64,000 nucleotides of DNA from positions 1 to 64,000 of the forward strand of contig JAKFXX010000027.1 of assembly GCA_021731145.1 (NCBI GenBank), read 5' to 3'. Position 1 is the stretch's first letter, and each line of letters begins with the position of its first letter. The position numbers and the translations under genes are program-made. The notes beneath the pieces are model-generated. The model saw only the letters and a list, made by a program, of their open reading frames with translations, was not told the origin of the DNA and did not search any database. Shown one piece after another: positions 42,983 through 51,000 of this stretch. The DNA comes from Gammaproteobacteria bacterium (GTDB lineage: Bacteria; Pseudomonadota; Gammaproteobacteria; Ga0077554; Ga007554).

Positions 42983-44452
42983 TCAAGATGAGCAACTCAC
43001 TGTAATATGACGAGCCCATTCCGGCGGTATTGCAGCATAATCCTCCATCTCCGGCTGTTCGTTAAAAGGATTTTGGAGCAATGCCAGCAAGCGATCCACT
43101 TCTGAAAAATCGCGTCCCTGCTCGGCCTTGTCGATTGCAGTCTGCGCCAAGTGATTGCGTAGAATGTACTTTGGATTGACCTTGTCCATGCGTATTTTGC
43201 GCTCTTCATCCGAGCCTTGCTCCCTTTGCAAGCGGGCGCGGTAAGATTCGCTCCAGGTGTCGAACGCTGTGCGGTCGATGAACTGATCGCGCAACGCAGC
43301 GTTTTTCTCCCCAGGTGCCGACTTGAAATGGCTTAAACCGCGAAACAGGTTGGTGTAGTCGGCGTGGCTGGTGTGCATCATGTCCAATAGCGTATTAATC
43401 AGCGAAGCATCGTCTTTGCTTGTTTGGGTCAGGCCCAGTTTCTGTCCCATTAATGCCGTATAGCGCTCGGCGTAAGTTGGGGCGTAGTTTTTAAGGGCTG
43501 TTTCTGCGTCTTCCTTAGAGATGATCGGCGTCAAGGCCTGTGCCAGGCAGGCGAGATTCCATAATCCAATTTGTGGCTGTTGATTATAGGCGTAGCGCCC
43601 GGCAGGGTCGGAATGGTTACAGATATAACCAGGATCATAATTTTCCATAAAACCGAACGGGCCATAGTCAAAGGTAAGCCCCAGGATAGACATGTTGTCG
43701 GTGTTCATGACGCCGTGAGAGAACCCCACGGCTTGCCACTGGGCCATCAGGGTTGCGGTGCGTGTTACGACTTCATTGAAAAAGCGTGGGTATTTGTCCG
43801 GTGCGTCAATCAGGTGCGGAAAATGCCTGGCGATTACGTAATCGGCGAGCATTGCAAGAGGCTGGATCTGTCCACGATAGAAAAATACTTCAAACGAACC
43901 AAAGCGCACGTGCGAGGGCGCGATGCGCGTAACCACTGCAGCGGTTTCAACGGTCTCGCGGTAAACCCTGTGATCGCTGCCCACGATACACAAGGCGCGC
44001 GTGGTAGGGATGCCCAGACCATGCATGGCCTCCGAGCACAAGTATTCACGGATGCTGGAGCGGAGCACGGCGCGGCCATCGCCATTTCGCGAGTAAGGGG
44101 TGCGCCCGGCGCCTTTGAGCTGGACGTCCCAGTATTCCCCCGCGCCATTCTTGATTTCACCGAGCAATACCGCGCGTCCATCCCCCAGTTGCGGGACGTA
44201 GTGACCAAACTGGTGTCCCGCATAGAGCATCGCCAGCGGCTCGCAACCGGGCAGCAAACGGTTGCCAATGAAATATTCAGCGAAGTCGGCGCGCTGGGTT
44301 TCGGAACTGTCCAGGCCAATCAATGGGGCGGCGTTCGTGTTGAAGCTGACCAGATATGGCTCAGGCAGCGGGGTAGGGTGGAGACGGCTGTGAAATATGT
44401 CCGGCAGGCGGGCAAACGTATTGTCAAAATCAAGCTGTTCAAGTTTTCGCAT
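42983..44452 (-). CDS. selO: Protein adenylyltransferase SelO
   Basis: A 489-residue pseudokinase-fold enzyme that attaches AMP to proteins. YAGHQFGHYVPQLGDGRAV, ELKGAGRTPYSR-like QLKGAGRTPYSRNGDGRAV and FSHGVMNTDNMSILG are the hallmark nucleotide-binding and catalytic segments. The C-terminus ends CSS; the Cys replaces the selenocysteine of animal homologues. It is convergent to trhO. Confidence 0.95.
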   Translation of the reverse strand: MRKLEQLDFDNTFARLPDIFHSRLHPTPLPEPYLVSFNTNAAPLIGLDSSETQRADFAEYFIGNRLLPGCEPLAMLYAGHQFGHYVPQLGDGRAVLLGEIKNGAGEYWDVQLKGAGRTPYSRNGDGRAVLRSSIREYLCSEAMHGLGIPTTRALCIVGSDHRVYRETVETAAVVTRIAPSHVRFGSFEVFFYRGQIQPLAMLADYVIARHFPHLIDAPDKYPRFFNEVVTRTATLMAQWQAVGFSHGVMNTDNMSILGLTFDYGPFGFMENYDPGYICNHSDPAGRYAYNQQPQIGLWNLACLAQALTPIISKEDAETALKNYAPTYAERYTALMGQKLGLTQTSKDDASLINTLLDMMHTSHADYTNLFRGLSHFKSAPGEKNAALRDQFIDRTAFDTWSESYRARLQREQGSDEERKIRMDKVNPKYILRNHLAQTAIDKAEQGRDFSEVDRLLALLQNPFNEQPEMEDYAAIPPEWARHITVSCSS

Positions 44453-44546
44453 TGCGCAATTGTAACAGGAGAATTATTTTGTGTTTACGGCACTGATATA
44501 TAATGCTCAGTAATCTTGAGATGAACGCGAATCGAGGAAGGTGCAT

Positions 44547-44930
44547 ATGCCGACGAAAAAATCACAACCCAACAACGACAAGCTGGACCGGATTGTAGCC
44601 GAGGCCCAGCGCAACAAGACACAACGGGAGTTGGGCTATCGGGAGCAGTCGCTCAAGCTTTATCCTTGGATATGTGGACGGTGCATGCGCGAGTTCGCCC
44701 GGGAAAATCTTCGGGAGCTAACCGTCCACCACCGGGATCACAATCACGACAATAATCCGTCTGATGGCAGCAACTGGGAGTTGCTGTGTATCTATTGTCA
44801 CGACAATGAACACTCGCGGTATTTGGATGCTGCTGGACAGGGAGCTGTGACCCCGGGCGGCATGCAAGAAACCTCGGCCCAATTCAAGCCGTTCGCCGAT
44901 CTCAAGGCGCTGTTGAAGGGTGAAGAGTAG
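44547..44930 (+). CDS. yajD: YajD family HNH nuclease
   Basis: A 127-residue HNH endonuclease-like protein: CGRC and CIYC zinc pairs, the HNH core VHHRDHNHDNNP, and SNWELLCIYCHDNEHSRY. It ends in FADLKALLKGEE. ATG at 44547 follows GAGGAAGG. The 3' end and flanking bases are repeated at 46431-46592, a sign of rearrangement at this locus. Function in the cell is not established. Confidence 0.9.
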   Translation: MPTKKSQPNNDKLDRIVAEAQRNKTQRELGYREQSLKLYPWICGRCMREFARENLRELTVHHRDHNHDNNPSDGSNWELLCIYCHDNEHSRYLDAAGQGAVTPGGMQETSAQFKPFADLKALLKGEE

Positions 44931-44998
44931 CTGTTCTATTGCGATTTTGAGTGTCAGTTATGCTCTGCCGTCGGCCAGGGAGGGTGGCTGATCGTGGC
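44832..44998. repeat. Direct repeat A: yajD 3' end plus peroxiredoxin 3' end
   Basis: This segment, from GCTGGACAG within yajD to GGCTGATCGTGG, matches 46431-46592 with roughly 80 percent identity by eye. It contains the last 33 codons of yajD and, on the minus strand, a copy of the last 13 codons of the peroxiredoxin gene (DQPPSLADGRA). It is therefore a copy of the original convergent junction. Confidence 0.85.
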
Positions 44999-45117
44999 AT
45001 ACTTTATGCGATGTATTGATATACGGTGGTGAAGAAGTGCAGCAGCAGCGGCATGATTTTGATGTCATGCCGTTTGCGGAAGTCCGCGCATGGTTGATTG
45101 GCAAAGGGTTGATATGA
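44992..45117 (+). other. Unidentified 41-codon frame fragment
   Basis: After repeat A an open frame with no ATG start reads LCDVLIYGGEEVQQQRHDF and ends FAEVRAWLIGKGLI. It could be the 3' tail of a gene truncated when the cassette inserted. I do not recognise it. Confidence 0.3.
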
Positions 45118-45142
45118 CCCGTTTCCCTTTGAAAATTACGTA

Positions 45143-45187
45143 TTGCAACATGAAGTACATAAATGTATAATATTTTGCGATACATTT
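45143..45187 (+). promoter_or_regulatory. Consensus promoter and palindromic operator of the DUF1778/GNAT module
   Basis: TTGCAA (45143-45148), 17 bases, then a perfect TATAAT (45166-45171). Inverted repeat AAATGTAT (45161-45168) / ATACATTT (45180-45187) overlaps the -10 box and the start region, ideal for autorepression by the ribbon-helix-helix antitoxin. The AGGAGGT ribosome site follows directly. Confidence 0.75.
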
Positions 45188-45201
45188 AGGAGGTGCATCC
45201 C

Positions 45202-45486
45202 ATGAAGCAGAGAAAAGCGTCTTCCCCCGTGCCCGTCACTATCAGTATCCGCGCAAAGGCGCAGCAACGCGATTTGATTGACCAAGCTGCGGATCGGCTC
45301 AACCGCAGCCGGTCTGATTTCATGCTTGAAGCATCGTGCCGTGAAGCAGAGGATGTACTGCTTGACCAAACTTATTTTGCACTTGACGCCAACGCCTTCG
45401 CTCAATTTCAGGCGACATTGGACAATCCGCCTACACAAACAGACAGATTACGCCGATTGCTCGCCACGAAAGCGCCGTGGGAATGA
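45202..45486 (+). CDS. DUF1778 ribbon-helix-helix antitoxin (TacA-like)
   Basis: A 94-residue protein: VTISIRAKAQQRDLIDQAA is the ribbon-helix-helix DNA-binding part and RSDFMLEASCREAEDVLLDQ the linker; the C-terminal tail wraps the toxin. AGGAGGT with good spacing fixes the start at MKQRKAS. It overlaps the toxin start by four bases and probably represses the promoter at 45143-45187. Confidence 0.92.
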   Translation: MKQRKASSPVPVTISIRAKAQQRDLIDQAADRLNRSRSDFMLEASCREAEDVLLDQTYFALDANAFAQFQATLDNPPTQTDRLRRLLATKAPWE

Positions 45487-45980
45487 CAGCGGGCACGTTG
45501 TCGGCCCCCGCCCCTCTTGCGGAAGGCCACGTTCTCGAAATGTTTGATTGCGGGGAAGTGGGGCTCAATGAATGGCTGAAAAAACGCGCCCTTCGAAACA
45601 ATATCGCAGGTGCATCGCGCACTTACGTTGTGTGCCACGGTAAAGAAGTTGTCGGTTATTACTGTTTGGCGGCCGGTGCTATCGGACACAAAGAAGCGCC
45701 CAGGGCGTTGCGACGGAATATGCCTGATCCCGTGCCTGTTTTAGTGCTGGGACGATTGGCTGTGCATAAGGATTATCATAATCGCGGCATTGGCAGTGCT
45801 TTGTTGAGGGATGCGCTGCTTCGCGCCCTGCAAGCATCGACGATTGCAGGTGTCGCGGCGCTGCTCGTTCATGCGCTCTCTGAGCCAGCAAAACGGTTCT
45901 ATTTATCGCGCGGCTTTCTGGAATCGCCAGTTAATTCGATGACGCTATGCGTTATGCTGGCAACCGTTGAGAAGGAATAA
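45483..45980 (+). CDS. GNAT acetyltransferase toxin (TacT-like)
   Basis: A 165-residue GNAT enzyme. FDCGEVGLNEWLKKRA, VVGYYCLAAGAI, the acetyl-CoA loop LAVHKDYHNRGIGSALLRDA and SEPAKRFYLSRGFLESP match the TacT/AtaT group, which acetylates the amino group of aminoacyl-tRNAs and stops translation. It is coupled to the antitoxin by an ATGA overlap. Confidence 0.92.
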   Translation: MTAGTLSAPAPLAEGHVLEMFDCGEVGLNEWLKKRALRNNIAGASRTYVVCHGKEVVGYYCLAAGAIGHKEAPRALRRNMPDPVPVLVLGRLAVHKDYHNRGIGSALLRDALLRALQASTIAGVAALLVHALSEPAKRFYLSRGFLESPVNSMTLCVMLATVEKE

Positions 45981-46017
45981 AATGCAAGGGGGCATGGCGA
46001 ATGCTTTAGGCGAGGCG

Positions 46018-46351
46018 TCAGTCGTGGGCGGCTACATACCCCTTACCTTGAAGGCGCACCTGGGTGCGTCGCTCGGTGGCGGGCAAAGCCTTGGAGAATT
46101 CCATTTTGATCAACCGCCAACGCGTGGCGAAATCGGCGTAGTGCAAGGGGAGTTCGATTACGCAATGCAGGTGGTCGGACAACACCGCCCAGCCATGAAT
46201 AATGAAGGGTTGCCGGTTGCTGCACCGCCCCCACCGTTGCGCGCAGCAATCCGATATGACGGGTCAGCAGGTCATTGTCGTGCCGTTGCAGTAGGTTGAC
46301 GGTGAAAAAGTAAGTTTCGCCCGGATGCCAGGCGCGGCGGTAATCGGGCAT
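46018..46351 (-). pseudogene. REP-associated tyrosine transposase (RAYT), frameshifted and truncated
   Basis: Reading from 46351, MPDYRRAWHPGETYFFTVNL and LLQRHDNDLLTRHIG are the RAYT N-terminus. Near 46215 the frame shifts, and the continuation FIIHGWAVLSDHLHCVIELP carries the HUH-type metal motif (HLH). It proceeds to FATRWRLIKMEFSKALPATE and stops at 46018 after GKGYVAAHD. The catalytic tyrosine region is lost. A REP-like sequence (46384-46412) lies upstream, as usual for RAYT genes. Confidence 0.85.
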
Positions 46352-46383
46352 GGCGATAGTCTCGTGGCGCTTTACATACGGCG

Positions 46384-46412
46384 CAATGCGCTTACGCTTA
46401 TTGACGCCCTAC
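46384..46412. repeat. REP-like sequence next to the RAYT remnant
   Basis: On the minus strand GTAGGGCGTCAATAAGCG is followed by TAAGCGCATTGCG, the GTAGGG...GCGCATTG pattern of REP units served by RAYTs. It lies 33 bases upstream of the pseudogene start. Confidence 0.5.
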
Positions 46413-46430
46413 GGAGTGCGCCGTACGCGC

Positions 46431-46592
46431 GCTGGACAAGGGCCTGTGACCCCGGGCGGACATCAAGAGACCTCTGCTCAATTCAAGCCGTTCGCCGACC
46501 TCAAGGCGTTGTTGAAGAAAGAGTAAAGAGTCGCCATTCAGAGTGTCAGTTATGCCACTCTGCCATAGGGCAGGGAGGATGGCTGGTCGTGA
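46431..46592. repeat. Direct repeat B: second copy of the yajD/peroxiredoxin junction
   Basis: Matches 44832-44998. It carries a broken copy of the yajD 3' end (GPVTPGG, ETSAQFKPFADLKALLK) followed by the genuine 3' end of the peroxiredoxin gene. Together the two repeats enclose the DUF1778/GNAT module and the RAYT remnant (44999-46430). Confidence 0.85.
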
Positions 46593-47074
46593 CCGGCATC
46601 TCTACCTGTTTGGATCATCCGCAGCATGTGCAAGGCTTCGCGTGCGCTGTGTGACACATTCATTGGGTTTGTGGAAACCCCGGCGACTTGCCCGCTGGGG
46701 TCGATAATGAAGGTGGCATACTCGGCCATGCCCTCTTCCCCGGAGAGCACCCCAAAGCGTCTGGCGAGCTGGCGCGTGGCATCGCCGATGAGGGGAAAGC
46801 CGATTTTGCCCAGACCGTTGGTGGTCCAGGCGCGATGCGCGTAAACGCTGTCCACGCTTGCGCCGAGTAATATCGCGTCGCTTTCCGTGAATTGCCTGAC
46901 CAGATCGTGGTAAGCGCGGATGTTCATAAGGCAGGTGAAGGTGAAGTCCCACTGCCAGAAAAACAGCACCTTCCATCGGCTGCGCTGTTCGCCCAGATTG
47001 ATGAGGCGGTAGTCGCCATGGGGTGTAAGGGCTTCGACGTCGATGGCAGGGATGGTTTGTCCTATGGTTAGCAT
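46550..47074 (-). CDS. AhpC/TSA-type peroxiredoxin with altered active-site motif
   Basis: A 174-residue thioredoxin-fold peroxidase. TIPAIDVEALTPHGDYRLIN opens the fold; the peroxidatic Cys is in DFTFTC, corresponding to the family's PxxxTxxC but with the Pro replaced by Gln. STNPMNVSHSAREALHML is the normal C-terminal part. No resolving VCP motif is apparent, so it may act as a 1-Cys enzyme. AGGAGATACAGTC precedes the ATG. A Fur box overlaps its promoter, pointing to iron-linked control. Confidence 0.85.
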   Translation of the reverse strand: MLTIGQTIPAIDVEALTPHGDYRLINLGEQRSRWKVLFFWQWDFTFTCLMNIRAYHDLVRQFTESDAILLGASVDSVYAHRAWTTNGLGKIGFPLIGDATRQLARRFGVLSGEEGMAEYATFIIDPSGQVAGVSTNPMNVSHSAREALHMLRMIQTGRDAGHDQPSSLPYGRVA

Positions 47075-47191
47075 GACTGTATCTCCTTCGTGGCGATTAA
47101 TAATGGGCTTCGTCAGAATCAATTTTCCGTTGCTGGTCAGGCGCAGGCGGTGTTCCTCGCCTGCTTGCTCGATTTAGCTGTCACCTCAAGT

Positions 47192-47228
47192 GAGAATGAT
47201 TATCATTCGTAATTGATGACAATGTCAA
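47192..47228 (-). promoter_or_regulatory. Fur box overlapping the peroxiredoxin promoter
   Basis: GAATGAT-T-ATCATTC (47194-47208) is a perfect 15-bp palindrome matching the Fur consensus core. On the minus strand TTGACA (47223-47228), 18 bases, then GATAAT (47199-47204) form a near-consensus promoter; the Fur site covers its -10 box. The peroxiredoxin start is about 120 bases downstream. Confidence 0.8.
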
Positions 47229-47238
47229 GCCGCCGGGA

Positions 47239-47284
47239 TGAATTTTTCTGGTTTTGTCTTTCTTGATGGGGTGAATTAGACTCT
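47239..47284. repeat. Direct repeat left of the VapBC-like module
   Basis: The stretch ending GGGGTGAATTAGACTCT is repeated at 48172-48216. The last 15 bases are identical and the preceding 30 about three-quarters identical. The two copies flank the module 47404-48042. Confidence 0.75.
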
Positions 47285-47403
47285 GATTACGAGCGCGAGG
47301 GTGTTGTTGGTGATTGATCTGTTTATTGAACGCGGGCAGTTAAAACGGAGAGTGGGATAAGCCCTGCTTACGTTCCTGCCGCCGGATTGAAGCGAGGTGA
47401 GGT

Positions 47404-47664
47404 ATGAATGCGATTGTGATTGAGCATGTAAAGGTGGACGATCTGCCCCAGGATTGGCGCGAACGGTTGCACGCAAAGAGTGATGCGCGGGTGACTGTGC
47501 GCATCGAGGAAGAGGCGGAGCAGACTGCCGCGAATCAGGCAGAACCCTTTGTTACCAACGATCCTGCATTCGGCATCTGGCGTGATCGCGAAGACATGGC
47601 GGACGTGGACGCTTATCTGCGCAAGCTGCGCGCGCCACGCTTCTCACGCGAACAGGAGCCGTAA
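47404..47664 (+). CDS. VapB-like antitoxin
   Basis: An 86-residue protein. The N-terminal half (EHVKVDDLPQDWRERL, ARVTVRIEEE) looks like a short DNA-binding/dimerisation part. The C-terminal DPAFGIWRDREDMADVDAYL is the toxin-binding peptide common in antitoxins paired with PIN toxins. AGGTGAGGT precedes the ATG. Its stop is directly followed by the toxin ATG. Confidence 0.85.
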   Translation: MNAIVIEHVKVDDLPQDWRERLHAKSDARVTVRIEEEAEQTAANQAEPFVTNDPAFGIWRDREDMADVDAYLRKLRAPRFSREQEP

Positions 47665-48042
47665 ATGCTGGTGGATACCGATGTATTGATTTGGCATCTG
47701 CGCGGCCTACCACAAGCAACGCGGCGGCTCGATCAGTTGCCGAACCTGACCATTTCAGCGGTCACGTGGCTTGAGTTGTTGCAGGGTTTTCGCAGTAAAG
47801 CGGAGATGGCCGCAGTGCAAAAAAGTTTCGAGATGCGCAGAACGCAACGCCTGCCGCTGACACCCGCAATTACCGAACGCGCGACTGTCTTGATGGAGGC
47901 ATTGTCTTTGAGTGACGGATTGCAGTTGGGTGATGCGCTCATCGCCGCCACCGCGTTGGAACATAATCTCACCTTACTCACCGGTAACATCAAGCATTTC
48001 GTGCCTACCGAGTCACTCAAAATCGAGCGCTTTGAACGGTGA
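47665..48042 (+). CDS. PIN-domain toxin (VapC-like)
   Basis: A 125-residue PIN nuclease: MLVDTDVLIWHLRG (first Asp), ISAVTWLELLQGFR (Glu) and LSDGLQLGDALIAATAL (Asp pair), ending LLTGNIKHFVP. Likely cleaves tRNA or rRNA when freed from the antitoxin. It is encoded directly after the antitoxin gene. Confidence 0.92.
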   Translation: MLVDTDVLIWHLRGLPQATRRLDQLPNLTISAVTWLELLQGFRSKAEMAAVQKSFEMRRTQRLPLTPAITERATVLMEALSLSDGLQLGDALIAATALEHNLTLLTGNIKHFVPTESLKIERFER

Positions 48043-48171
48043 GCGAGCGCAGCGTTGTATGCGCGAACAACCCACAAGAGCGGTTATCGTCGCCAACACA
48101 TGGCCAATCCACCAGATGGGTGCCCACGAGTCCGCGCAAAAGTCGCTTACTCTAATCCCAATATTACAATG

Positions 48172-48216
48172 TGATTTTTCCGCTTTTGCCTTTCCTGGTT
48201 GGGTGAATTAGACTCT
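48172..48216. repeat. Direct repeat right of the VapBC-like module, in the dapB leader
   Basis: Partner of 47239-47284, ending GGGTGAATTAGACTCT, 46 bases before the dapB start. The pair suggests that the toxin-antitoxin module was inserted into the dapB upstream region with duplication of the target. Confidence 0.75.
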
Positions 48217-48228
48217 CAAGTCAACTAA

Positions 48229-49065
<837 letters not shown>

Positions 49066-49099
49066 TTGATGGCTACGTTGTGAGGCGGAAAAGTACGCG

Positions 49100-50584
49100 A
49101 TGAAGCAGGAAGGCGGCAATCAGCAGGATCTCGATCAGTGGCGCCAGAAATATTATGGTTCTCTGGAGAAACTGGAGCAAAAACAGCAACAGTGGGAAGA
49201 TTTGGAAAAAACCCTGCGCCGCTGCATTTCCCGTCTGGCGCTGGCGGCGGACGGCATCTATCCCGAGATTGACATTCAACTGGAGAGTCTACGCAAGGCG
49301 ATCAGGGACGGCGTGGGTGCCGTGGGATTGCAGGATCGTATCGAAGGGATCTCGCAAGCGCTGCTGAAGCTGGACCAGCAACCGGCGCCAAGACCAATAC
49401 CCACGGAAGCGACCGCTGTGGAAGGCCGTTCTGAAACGGCGGCGTCGCCGGGCTTTTTGGGCAAGCTGCTGGGTGGGCTTTCCTCGAAGGGCGCCCGCGA
49501 GACGCCGGTGGTTACGGAGGTCGCGCAACCAAGAGGCATTCCGTCGGATGTCCACGAAGCCCTCGCCCAGCTATTGGAGCGTCTGGCGCTGCAACCCGAG
49601 ATGACCGAGCAGGTGGAAGTGCTCAAACAGCAGCTTGGAGATGACATTGAGCCGGGCGCGCTTTCCTCATCATTGCAATCAATCGCGACGCTGGTGGCCG
49701 ACGCCCTGGAAAAAATCCGTAGTGAAAAAAGCGACCTTGAAGCCTTTCTCCTTCAGCTTACTGAGCGTTTGCAGGAGATCGATCAGCGCTTATCCGATAA
49801 TGCGGTAACGCAGCAGGCGTCGCAGCAAAACCAGTATCGGCTGGATGTTGCCGTGCATGCCCAGGTAGAGGGTATCGAGACTACCATGAAGGAGACCTCC
49901 GATATCGGCCAGTTAAAGCTGGAGATTCAGCGCCGTCTGGATGGGATACGTGAGCACATGGATTCCTTCCGGGAGGATGAAACGCAGCGTCAGGTTGCAT
50001 CAAAGCAGCAGGTTGACGTGCTGACCTCCCGTTTGCGTAGCATGGAAAAAGAGATCAGCCAATTGCACAGCCGGGTGCGCAAAGAGCAGGAAAATGCCTT
50101 GCAGGACGCCTTGACGGGCATTCCCAACCGGATGGCCTATGAGAAACGTGTTGCAGAAGAGTATGCACGCTGGAGGCGCTACCATGCACCTCTGTCGATG
50201 ATCGTTGTTGATATCGATCATTTCAAGCGTATTAACGACCTGTACGGGCACCAGGCAGGGGATAAAGTGATCAGGGTCATTGCGCTGGAGCTGAGCAAAC
50301 AACTGCGTGATGTGGATTTCATGGCTCGCTATGGCGGGGAGGAGTTCGTTGTCCTGTTGCCGGAGACCAACATTCAAGTTGCCGGCATCGTGGCGGATAA
50401 ACTTTGTGCTGGTGTGCGCGGCTGTGAATTCCAGCACGGCGGGTCGCGCGTGCCCATTACCGTGAGCGGTGGCGTCGCCCAGTTTGGAGGGGTCGACACG
50501 GTGGCCCAGGTATTCGAGCGCGCCGATGCGGCGCTGTATCGCAGCAAACATAAGGGGAGAGATCAGTGGAATTTCGAGGAGTAG
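49100..50584 (+). CDS. Diguanylate cyclase with N-terminal coiled-coil domain
   Basis: A 494-residue cytosolic protein. Residues 1-330 are largely coiled coil (EKLEQKQQQWEDLEKTLRR, LQQ-rich stretches) with a low-complexity linker near 95-150. The GGDEF domain covers about 335-494: DALTGIPNRMAYEKRV, VDIDHFKRINDLYGHQAGDK, I-site RDVD five residues before GGEEF at about 412-416. It should make c-di-GMP. Downstream, the secreted RNase gene overlaps its 3' end. Confidence 0.9.
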   Translation: MKQEGGNQQDLDQWRQKYYGSLEKLEQKQQQWEDLEKTLRRCISRLALAADGIYPEIDIQLESLRKAIRDGVGAVGLQDRIEGISQALLKLDQQPAPRPIPTEATAVEGRSETAASPGFLGKLLGGLSSKGARETPVVTEVAQPRGIPSDVHEALAQLLERLALQPEMTEQVEVLKQQLGDDIEPGALSSSLQSIATLVADALEKIRSEKSDLEAFLLQLTERLQEIDQRLSDNAVTQQASQQNQYRLDVAVHAQVEGIETTMKETSDIGQLKLEIQRRLDGIREHMDSFREDETQRQVASKQQVDVLTSRLRSMEKEISQLHSRVRKEQENALQDALTGIPNRMAYEKRVAEEYARWRRYHAPLSMIVVDIDHFKRINDLYGHQAGDKVIRVIALELSKQLRDVDFMARYGGEEFVVLLPETNIQVAGIVADKLCAGVRGCEFQHGGSRVPITVSGGVAQFGGVDTVAQVFERADAALYRSKHKGRDQWNFEE

Positions 50585-50997
50585 GGCGTGCCATCTTGTT
50601 GTGGTTGTTCTCGGCTGTTTTTTTGCTGGCTGGAGGGTTGCACTCTGCGGTGGCCAAGGCGGATGGTCAGCACCCGTTCGCGGTTGGTTTTTTTGGCGAT
50701 AACGCGGCGCAGCCACAAGGCTTGGGCGTTATCTTCGTCAACGATCTTCCTCCTGAGGCGCAAGAAACGCTGAAGCTCATCCATCGGGGTGGGCCGTTTC
50801 CCTATGGCAAGGACGGATCGACCTTTGGTAACCGGGAAAGACGCCTGCCCTCGCGTGAGCGCGGTTACTACAAGGAATATACCGTCAAAACGCCCGGCTC
50901 CCGCGACAGAGGCGCCCGGCGGATTATCGGCGGGATGGGCGGGGAGTTTTACTATACCAGCGATCACTACAATACTTTCAGGCGGATCAAGGAGTAG
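50566..50997 (+). CDS. Secreted barnase-type guanyl-specific ribonuclease
   Basis: A 143-residue RNase of the barnase/N1/T1 group with signal peptide (ILLWLFSAVFLLAGGLHSAVA). LPPEAQETLKLIHRGGPFPY, FGNRERRLP and GYYKEYTVKTPGSRDRGARR are the fold's hallmark, giving catalytic Glu (KEYTV), Arg (GARR) and His (DHY). GTG start preceded by GGGGAGAG, overlapping the diguanylate cyclase gene by 19 bases. A barstar gene follows at once, so the cell is protected from its own enzyme. Confidence 0.92.
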   Translation: MEFRGVGRAILLWLFSAVFLLAGGLHSAVAKADGQHPFAVGFFGDNAAQPQGLGVIFVNDLPPEAQETLKLIHRGGPFPYGKDGSTFGNRERRLPSRERGYYKEYTVKTPGSRDRGARRIIGGMGGEFYYTSDHYNTFRRIKE

Positions 50998-51000
50998 CTT

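Noticed and set aside
46325-46654. 109-codon plus-strand ORF over repeat B
   Set aside because: It joins REP sequence, the duplicated yajD tail in the wrong frame and the antisense of peroxiredoxin; not a gene.
49289-49647. Long minus-strand ORFs opposite the diguanylate cyclase gene
   Set aside because: Low-complexity antisense translations of the coiled-coil region without recognisable domains.
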